64,000 nt of DNA, taken from Ctena decussata. Lineage: Eukaryota; Mollusca; Bivalvia; Lucinida; Lucinidae. The notes beneath the pieces are model-generated. The model worked only from the letters and a program-made list of their open reading frames with translations. It was not told the origin of the DNA and made no database searches. The stretch spans positions 54,119,454 through 54,183,453 of the forward strand of contig OZ022502.1 in assembly GCA_963989385.1 (NCBI GenBank). Direction: 5' to 3'. This document shows positions 55,755 through 64,000 of the stretch, piece after piece; position 1 is the first letter of the stretch; each line of letters opens with the position of its first letter. The position numbers were made by a program, and so were the translations under genes.

Positions 55755-57617
55755 TTACGGGTGGTAAGTGTATTGCTCCTACGAGAGGTAGGTGTATTGC
55801 TCCTACGGGAGGTAAGTATATTGCTCCTACGGGAGGTAAGTGTATTTCTCTTACGGGATGTAAGTATATTGCTCCTACGGGATGTAAGTGTATGCTCCTA
55901 AGTGAGTTAAGTATATTGCTCCTACGGGAGGTAAGTGTATTGCTCCTACGGGAGGTAAGTATATCCTACGGGAGGTAAGTGTATTGCTCCTGGAGAAGGT
56001 AAGTGTATTGCTCCTACGGGAGGTAAGTATATTGCTCCTACGGGAGGTAAGTGTATTGCTCCTACGGGAGTAAGTGTATCGCTCCTACGGGAGGTAAGTG
56101 TATTGCTCCTACGGGAGGTAAGTATATCGCTCCTACGGGAGGTTAGTATATTCATATGGAAGGTAAGTGTATTGCTCCTACGGGAGGTAAGTATATTGCT
56201 ACTACGGGAGGTAAGACTATTGCTCCTACGGGAAGTAAGTGTATCGCTCCTACGGGAGGTAAGTATATTGCTCCTACGGGAGGTCAGTATATTGCTCCTA
56301 CGGGAGGTAAGTTTATTGCTCCTACGTGAGGTAAGTATATCCTACGGGAGGTAAGTGTATTGCTCCTACGGGAGGTAAGTATATTGCTTCTACGGGTGGT
56401 AAGTGTATCGCTCCTACGGGAGGTAAGTATATTGCTCTTACGGGAGGTAAGTATATTGCTTCTACGGGAGGTAAGTGTTTTGCTCCTACGGGAGGTAAGT
56501 ATATTGCTCTTACGGGAGGTAAGTATATTGCTCTTATGGGAGGTAAGTATATTGCTCCTACGGGAGGTAGGTGTATTGCTCCTTAGGGGGTAAGAATATT
56601 GCTACTACGGGAGGTCAGTATATTGCTCCTACGGGAGGTAAGTATATTGCTCTTACGGGAGGTAAGTATATTGCTTCTACGGGAGGTAAGTATATTGCTC
56701 CTACGGGAGGTAAGTGTATTGCTCCTACGGGAGGTAAGTATATTGCTCCTACGGGAGGTAAGTGTATTGCTCCTACGTGAGGTAAGTATATCTTACGGGA
56801 GGTAAGTATATTGCTCCTACGGGAGGTAAGTGTATCGCTCCTACGGGAGGTAAGTATATTGCTCCTACGGGAGGTAGGTGTATTGCTCCTACGGGAGGTA
56901 AGTATATTGCTCCTACGGGAGGTAAGTATATTGCTTCTACGGGAGGTAAGTGTATTTCTCCTACGGGAGGTAAGTATATTGCCCTTACGGGAGGTAAGTA
57001 TATTGATCCTACGGGAGGTAAGTGTATGCTCCTAAGTAAATTAAGTATATTGCTCCTACGGGAGGTAAGTGTATTGCTCCTACGGGAGGTAAGTATATCC
57101 TACGGGAGGTAAGTGTATTGCTCCTGGAGAAGGTAAGTGTATTGCTCCTACGGGAGGTAAGTGTATTGCTCCTACGGGAGTAAGTGTATCGCTCCCGTAA
57201 GTAAGTAGGTTAGTGTATTGCTTCTACGGGAGATAAGTATATTGCTCCTACGGGAGGTAAGTGTATTGCTCCTACAGGATGTAAGTACGGGAATTAAGTA
57301 CAGGATGTAAGTACAGAAAAATTATCTCCTACGGGAGATATGTCTATTACTCCTACGGGAGGTAAGTATATTGCTCCTACGGGAGGTAAGTATATTGCTC
57401 TTACGGGAGGTAAGTATATTGGTCCTACGGGAGGTTAGTGTATTACTCCTACGGGAGGTAAATATATTGCTCTTACGGGAAGTAAGTGTATTGCTCCTAC
57501 AGGAGGTAAGTATATTGCTCCTACGAGAGGTAAGTATATTGCTCCTACGGGAGGTAAGTATATTGCTTCTACCGGAGGTAAGTGTATTGCTCTTACGGGA
57601 GGTAGGTGTATTGCTCC
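55755..57617 (+). repeat. 24-bp minisatellite carrying a 5' splice-site consensus
   Basis: About 75-80 units of GGTAAGTATATTGCTCCTAC followed by GGGA, with frequent TAAGTGTA variants. Each unit boundary reads GGGAG|GTAAGTAT, the full metazoan 5' splice-site consensus. The unit length is a multiple of three, so both strands show long 8-residue peptide repeats (LLREVSIL on +, TSRRSNIL on -). Higher-order structure is visible: an unusual stretch with TATGCTCCTAAGT, then TATATCCTACGGG and CTCCTGGAGAAGG variants, occurs at 55891 and again at 57025, 1134 bp later. Units degrade between 57180 and 57340. Confidence 0.95.
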
Positions 57618-57760
57618 TACGCATTTGCGTATTGAAATTATGTCAACTTGACAAGATTTCAACACGCAACTGCATATTTGCATACTGAAATTTTGTAAAC
57701 TGGACATATTTTCACTACCAATTGCCAACAGACATGAAAACTTGAAATATTTTAGGGCTT
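57617..57760. mobile_element. Truncated AGGGCGTAGCTA-family MITE at the minisatellite edge
   Basis: ACGCATTTGCGTATTGAAAT, ATGTCAACTTGACAAGATTT, CAACACGCAACTGC and CCAATTGCCAACAGACATGA parallel 46135-46250. The left terminus is replaced by the last minisatellite unit. Confidence 0.75.
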
Positions 57761-59108
57761 AAAGCCCCAGATTTCCCTAAAAAGAATACGATCTACAAGG
57801 AAGTTAAATTTAACTTTTAAAAATGCTGTTTTTACGTTTACTTCCAGAAATAAAATGTTTCTTCAAGTCCATATGTAATGTATACTAATCAAAATATCTA
57901 ATGTTCTTCACATCTAGCATCAAGCACAATAAATGGTGTACTTGTCGCAAAGCCAGACTAAATGTATTCCGTTTGCTTATAGCTTTTTACTTACTTCAGG
58001 CATACCGAGTTTGACATCCTGGCACGGCTATAGCTTCAATTAACTATATTTGGTACCAGGCTTCACTTTCCAGTCATAGATTAAGGATTAAGGTGAGCGA
58101 CAATGCCTTCCTGTTTTTTTTACGAAAGGTACCAACTTTCAAGACTTTCTGATTCTTTCTCTGGAGGACAAAGTCGTCATAAAATGGGTCTACTCTTATA
58201 GGAGAAAATTTGCTCCCACTGCAACAAATTTACTCTTAAAGGAGAAAATTTGTTCCTAAGGGAACAAGTTCTTTCCTTTAAGAGTCGATCCCCATTGAAA
58301 AGGGGTGCAAAAATGAAACTGGCAGAGTTGCTGCCCCTGGAAGTGTATCCAGTCACATTAATTCGATAATGCAGCATGGTGTGAAATGCATTTGCGCTAT
58401 TATGCAATGCAACCGAATGTGCTAACTGTGTCTGTACTGCTTCTGCTTCAGACATAAATCGCACCCAAGAATAGTTGAGTTTGCTGTAGATTTACATTAA
58501 CAAATAAAGCTACTTTTTATCATTATCATTTTCAAGAATTTCTGAGAACCAGCATTTCAGTCAGTAAACATTCAGCAACTACTACAGAGAACACTCAGAT
58601 ATTTCAGGGGCACGTATTGGTGCGCAGGCTAATGGAAAACAAAAAGAGATGTATTCATCTTGAACTATATCGAAACAGCCAAAACCCACCGGACGCTAAT
58701 TTTGCAAACTGGACCCGGTTGTATAAGCATCGTTAGCTTAACAAAGTCGTTAGTCAAGGATTCGTTAAGTTAGTTGGATACTGAATAGAATTATTGGCAA
58801 GGCATTTAAACCATTATACCAGCTAAGTAACCCAAAGAGCTATAAAACAATTTATTTTTTGCACCGTTTTGTTTTCCTAAAAAACAATATTTTGTATTTC
58901 TACATACTTTTTTTTACACATTTCCCATTTAAATTCATATCTCTAGCACATGCATGCAATTTCATTTCTGCAAATCATATAATTTATAATATAGGATATT
59001 TGGAATAAACTGGTAAAAAAATGGCAGTTATCTTGATCATAAGTATATTTTTCCATTTCTTTTAAAACATGCAAGAAAATTGAATTTCATGAAAAGCGTC
59101 ATGAAAAA
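57761..59108. other. No gene seen; short tandem motif
   Basis: At 58190-58285 TACTCTTAAAGGAGAAAATT-like words are repeated and face the complement TTTCCTTTAAGAGT. Otherwise AT-rich. Confidence 0.5.
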
Positions 59109-59729
59109 TATATGAGCCGTTCTCTGTGAAAACCGGGCTTAATGACACTACGTAATAATTACGTTATGAACGGATGAAAAACACTAAAATTAATGATTTT
59201 TCGGACCTTTCTTTATTTCCATGCAAATATCTTAGACGTTGAGATATTACAGAAAGCCTATGAATTAAGACAAAATCCAGTTATAAATGTGACATATGTT
59301 GCCATGACAACGCTTATCCCGCGGTAACCCCAAAGCCTTGAAAAAATATAGTATACCATCACAAAGACCTATCATTTGAGAAAGAATGTTGAACCATGCA
59401 AATTGTCATGTGTGTGCTATGAAATACACATTGAAAATGAGCAATCACACTTTTTGTCCGAATTATTTTGTGTAACAAGCACCGAAAGCTCGTTCAAACA
59501 AACGTAATGACGCTGACGTCAAAACATACTTACGTGACGTTAATAACGTCATATAAAGAAACTGCACTACCTGTGTGCTTTTAAAGACTGTATCTCAGTA
59601 ATAAATAATGGTAACCATCTCAAATTTTCAGGAAATGTTCAGAAAAGCTTATACATTTCAGTGATGCAGTAAGTTATTTTTTTATTTTCATGTCATTAAG
59701 CCCGATGTTCACAGAGACTGGCTCATATA
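59109..59729. mobile_element. Non-autonomous DNA transposon, ~38-bp terminal repeats
   Basis: Left TATATGAGCCGTTCTCTGTG through GGGCTTAATGACA. Right TGTCATTAAGCCCGATGTTC through GGCTCATATA. Five or so mismatches in 38 bp. The interior contains GACGCTGACGTCAAAAC and TACGTGACGTTAATAACGTC and no transposase frame. 621 bp. Confidence 0.82.
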
Positions 59730-59875
59730 TATTCGATGGGGCATGCTTGTGCATATTGTTTTAGTAAAACTTACATTGTATATTACAGAATAAAACAAAA
59801 CAAAACAAAAAAAGCATTTCATCGTTTCATTTCCTAGAAAAACAATGTTTAAGTTCAAAAACATTTCCAAAACAG

Positions 59876-59931
59876 ACAGCCCACATTCTGCACCTGCTGC
59901 AAGCACAGCCGGTCCTAGCCCTACTATTTAT
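59876..59931 (-). mobile_element. SINE family 1, scrap
   Basis: GCACCTGCTGCAAGCACAGC followed by CGGTCCTAGCCCTACTA matches the middle of the other copies (CCACTGCAAGCACAGCAGGC). Confidence 0.6.
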
Positions 59932-60123
59932 TTTCCTGTTATTCGAGTTCTGCCATAGAGTAATGCCTACAAAAATGCGCAGATGCTAAAAGGCTTAAAG
60001 GCGCTCCGTGCAAAATTAACTTAGTTTTTGTAAATGTCTTAACGGACTGCACAAGAAATTCGAAAGAATTAGGATATCTGTGCGAAGTTTATTTTGCATA
60101 AAAAAATCAAACCGTCATATATT

Positions 60124-60599
60124 TAAGAAATAGATCAGCTCTAGCAGTGAATTGTTGAGTAATGATTCACTGTTTGGAGGTCAGTTGTAAAGTAGATCAT
60201 ATCACGAGCGCGCAGCACGAGTGATATATCTACTTAAAACTGACCGACAAACAGTGAATTATTACTCAACAATTCAATGCTAGAGCTGAACTATTTCGAT
60301 TCTAACGCTCGAAAACGTCGAAAAACTATTCTTTTCATTCAAACTCTCCCAACCTTCCTGCCAGCGCGTTCATGCTGCCGCCAATATTCTTTACTGCATC
60401 TAAGACAAATGTACGTTTTTACGGCGATTTTTATAAGAAACAGAGACGTTACACCGTCTAACGTCTCAAGACGACACAAAATTACATCAGTAATTGCAGT
60501 GACGTTAGCAGTTACACTCACGCGCTCCGAAACAGTGAATTGTTGCAGAATAAAACACGGTACCTTTCCATTGCGTCTATAGGCGCACTGTGTTAGAAT
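60124..60599 (+). mobile_element. Fold-back element family H, copy 3
   Basis: AAGAAATAGATCAGCTCTAG to TATAGGCGCACTGTGTTAGA. Hairpin to about 60290 (apex CGAGCGCGCAGCACGAG), then GAGACGTTACACCGTCTAAC and GCAGTGACGTTAGCAG. Closest to copy 2. Confidence 0.92.
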
Positions 60600-61305
60600 T
60601 ACGACGTCAATGAAAATGACATGCTTGTTTTAAGCTCAAAAGAAAGGCATGTAGTGATTTGCAAAAGACTGGAGTTTTTGACTGTTATACCAGGAATTTG
60701 ACATTTTTTTTTTTTATTTTGTCCCATTCCACCTTAACACTTTTTAGACTGGAAACCCCTTTTGGGCATATGCAAACAGTGCAGACCCAGCTCAGCTGCC
60801 GCAGATTGTGGTATCTGATAAGGGTCAACACTGTTTGCTTACAGGCATTTCTATGCAAAATACAGCAAAAGTGAAAACATCCACCAGAAACCCCTAAAAC
60901 AAGAAATGGACTTATCCAAATGATAAGGATGGACAAGTCCACTGGTAAAAAAGGGTTAGTACAGGTTTGACCGTATCTTGCCGAAAGCAGATATCAGTGG
61001 CATAGTCTATGTCAGGATGGACATATGCTGGTCTTGTTTGTCACGTTGCATATGCATATGCCATACCGGCGTCATAAATAAATCATTCTATCAAATGCTG
61101 TTGCATGCACCATAGGATATAAGGAAGCAGCATGTGTGACGTCGTCATTAACGTTAACGGCAGTTGCAGTCATGGTCTTGAGCACACGTGCGTACACCAA
61201 CCACACCACGACGAAAAGTTAGAACAATGACAACGCTGAATAGCTGAGCGATCTGGTCATAGCCTCTTCTGTTCAAATATACAAAGAATCAATATACGTA
61301 TAGTT
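60600..61305. other. No gene seen; small inverted pair
   Basis: ATGCAAACAGTGCAGACCC at 60769 opposes GGGTCAACACTGTTTGC at 60822, perhaps a decayed MITE core. Nothing else. Confidence 0.5.
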
Positions 61306-63261
61306 ATGTCCCCCCACCAAAGGTGAGGGGGGACATATTGTTTTCAGTGCGGATCCCGGGCGTCGGCGTCGGCGTCGGCGTCAGCGTCGGCGTCCCTGTG
61401 ACAGATTTCTTGTATGCGCGATATCTCTTGAACCAATGGATGGAATTTCACCAAACTTGCATGGATACCTTATTGGGACAAGTTTAAGAGCTGATTAGAT
61501 TTTGGTGACATTGACCTTATTTTCAAGGTCACTGGAGGACATAGATGACAATTTCTTGTATGCGCAATATCTCTTGAACCAATGGATGGAATTTCACCAA
61601 ACTTGCATGGATACATTATTGGGACAAGTTTAAGAGCTGATTACATTTTGGTGACCTTGACATCATTTTCAAGGTCACTGGAGGACATAGATGACAATTT
61701 CTTGTATGCGCGATATCTCTTGAACCAATGGATGGAATTTCACCAAGCTTGCATGGATACATTATTGGGACAAGTTTAAGAGGTGATTAGGTTTGGTGAC
61801 CTTGACCTCATTTTCAAGGTCACTGGAGGACTTAGATGAAAATTTCTTGTACCAGTGATATCTCTTAAACCAATTGATGGAATTACACTAAACTTGCATG
61901 GATACATGATTGGGACAAGTTTAAGAGCTGATTAGATTTTGGTGACCTTGGCCTCATTTTCAAGGTCACTGGAGGACATAGATGACAATTTCTTGTATGC
62001 GCAATATCTCTTGAACCAATGGATGGAATTTCACCAAACTTGCATGGATACATTATTGGGACAAGTTTAAGAGCTGAATACATTTTGGTGACCTTGACCT
62101 CATTTTCAAGGTCACTGGATGACATAGATGACAATTTCTTGTATGCGCGATATCTCTTGAACCAATGGATGGAATTTCACCAAACTTGCATGGATACATT
62201 ATTGGGACAAGTTTAAGAGCTGAATACATTTTGGTGACCTTGACCTCATTTTCAAGGTCACTGGATGACATAGATGACAATTTCTTGTATGCGCGATATC
62301 TCTTGAACCAATGGATGGAATTTCACCAAGCTTGCATGGATACATTACTGGGAGAAGTTTAAGAGGTGATTAGGTTTTGATGACCTTGACCTCATTTTCA
62401 AGGTCAGTGGAGGACTAAGATGAAAATTTCTTGTACCAGTGATATCTCTTAAACCAATGGATGGAATTACACCAAACTTGCATGGATATATGATTGGGCC
62501 AAGTTTAAGAGCTGATTAGATTTTGGTGACCTTGGCCTCATTTTCAAGGTCACTGGAGGACATAGATGACAATTTCTTGTACCCACTATATCTCCTGAAC
62601 CAATGGATGGAATTTCACCAAACTGGCATAGATACATATTTGGGACAAGATTAAGAGCTGATTAGGTTTTGATGACCTTGACCTCATTTTCAAGGTCACT
62701 GGCGGACATAGATGAAAATTTCTTGTAACCGCTGTATCTCATGAACCAATGGATGGAATTTCACCAAATTTGCATGGATACATCATTGGGACAAGTTTAA
62801 GAGGTTTTCAGATTTTGGTGACCTTGACCTTATTTTCAAGATTATTGGAGGACTTAGATGACAATTTCTTGTAACCACTATATCTCTTGAACCAATGAAC
62901 GGAATTTCTCCAAAATTTCAGGGATATATCATTGCGACAAATTTAAGAGCTGATCAGATTTTGGTGACCTTGACCTCATTTGCAAGGTCACTTGAGGACT
63001 TAGATGACAATTTCTTGTACCCACTAAATCTCCTGAACCAATGGATGGAATTTCACCAAACTTGCATGGATAAATCATTTGGACAAGTTTAAGAGGTGAT
63101 TTGATTTTGGTGACCTTGACCTCATTTTCAAAGTCATAGTCATCTATGTAGGATATCTTAAGAACCAGTTGATGGATTTTCTCCAAACTTGTCTAGATAT
63201 TTTACTTGTTCAGGCTTTTTATTCATTAGAGGGGATGGGAAATGGGCTGGTGGGGGGACAT
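61306..63261. mobile_element. Element with twelve 146-bp units of nuclear-receptor-like sites
   Basis: Ends ATGTCCCCCCACCA and TGGTGGGGGGACAT are complementary, and the left end forms its own hairpin with GGTGAGGGGGGACAT. A GGCGTC hexanucleotide run (61350-61394) precedes the units. The period is 146 bp (TGACCTTGACC at 62089 and 62235). Each unit has TGACCTTGACCTCATTTTCA followed by AGGTCACTGG, then GACAATTTCTTGTATGCGC, ATATCTCTTGAACCAATGGA, ATTTCACCAAACTTGCATGG and TTGGGACAAGTTTAAGAG. Core units plus a terminal microsatellite resemble the pearl/HINE plan. The 65-codon frames are unit-derived. Confidence 0.9.
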
Positions 63262-63442
63262 CAGTTTTTCTATGAAAAACATTTCTAGTTTGTATATCAG
63301 AGCTATCTATTTCCTCGTGCCTAGAGACATTTTTGTCGTTTCTTAGCTGAAAACAGAAATGCTTCAGTTATTATTTTAGTTGAATCATGTGAGCTGTATA
63401 GGCTATTACCATGACCACGTCAGGATGACATCCTACAGTTTT

Positions 63443-63680
63443 TGAGCCGCGACGCGAGAAAACCAACAATGTGGCTGTGCGCCCGGCGCAGACTCAGATC
63501 AGCCTGGGCACCCGCCCAGTCACATCAGAGACTGCGTTAAGCACTTAGAAGGTAGCTAAGGGTCGTAGCTATCCCCATGCGGACAGCGAAGGCTCTGATC
63601 AGACTGGGCGGACGCCCAGGCTGATCTGAGTCTGCGCTGGGCGCACAACCATATTGTTGGTTTTCTCGTGTCGCGGCTCA
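63443..63680. mobile_element. TGAGCCGCGACACG-family MITE, full copy
   Basis: TGAGCCGCGACGCGAGAAAA to TTTTCTCGTGTCGCGGCTCA, with both arms complete (CGCAGACTCAGATCAGCCTG and CAGGCTGATCTGAGTCTGCG). It is the best-preserved copy, 238 bp. Confidence 0.95.
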
Positions 63681-63955
63681 TGTGGAATCTGAATCTGTAT
63701 TTATAGGAGTGTCTGAACAACCTACCGATCGTATGGGTGATACAGTCGTTAAAGATCTATGTTCGCTCGTAGTATTCCAAAATCGTATGTTCGATACAGC
63801 CAAAGATGTGGGATTTATTCTGTTATTTCCTTCATTATGTCAACCCATGTTTTTTTCCAACCGTGTCCTCAAGTTCAGCGAGGCCACAGTCCCTAAACAC
63901 GAAACAATAACAGGCACATTGTCTCGGTGTGTACTATGTTTTGTGTGCACATATA

Positions 63956-64000
63956 CGAGCCGCGACATGAGAAAACCAACAAAGTGGTTGTGCGCTCAGC
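63956..64000. mobile_element. TGAGCC-family MITE cut by the window edge
   Basis: GAGCCGCGACATGAGAAAAC then CAACAAAGTGGTTGTGCGCT. It continues beyond the window. Confidence 0.85.

Noticed and set aside
62019..62362. Overlapping 65-codon frames with near-identical sequence
   Set aside because: They are the 146-bp repeat read in one frame. Repetition alone explains them.

Overview
This window looks like intergenic DNA from an animal, most probably a bivalve mollusc and perhaps a venerid clam. That is inference. It rests on low GC, no long open frames, frequent poly-A and tetranucleotide runs, and pearl/HINE-like elements (core tandem repeats followed by a GGAC-type microsatellite) of the kind described from bivalves. 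I recognise no intact host protein gene, rRNA, tRNA or CRISPR array. Almost every short open frame is explained by a repeat or looks fortuitous. The only recognisable proteins are two decayed transposase genes.

Layout. 0.1-1.4 kb is a 59-bp satellite. 1.5-13 kb is unique AT-rich DNA sprinkled with small palindromic or terminal-inverted-repeat elements and one SINE. 13.2-18.8 kb is an ~84-bp satellite broken by two SINEs and a ~950-bp inverted-repeat element. 19.3-25.7 kb holds fold-back elements, a possible tRNA-derived SINE and a 437-bp inverted-repeat element. 26.1-27.1 kb is a dead mariner transposase. 29.4-35.1 kb carries pearl-like elements with internal tandem repeats. 36.0-38.0 kb is a decayed transposase-like gene interrupted by a pogo-type MITE. 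38-48 kb carries repeated copies of several MITE families and a large inverted duplication. 50-55 kb has minisatellites and a cluster of nested fold-back elements. 55.76-57.62 kb is a 24-bp minisatellite whose every unit contains a near-consensus 5' splice site. 61.3-63.3 kb is an element with twelve 146-bp units full of nuclear-receptor half-sites.

No genes here work together as a pathway. What can be read is a history of insertions. Several SINEs have perfect 8-13 bp target-site duplications, the pogo-type MITE sits at a TA whose removal restores the surrounding reading frame, and satellites are interrupted by later elements. Several fold-back families share CCAAT-like and ACGTCA motifs, so they may carry promoter-like sequence. 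That is a hypothesis. Copy boundaries and identities were read by eye and are approximate to a few bases.
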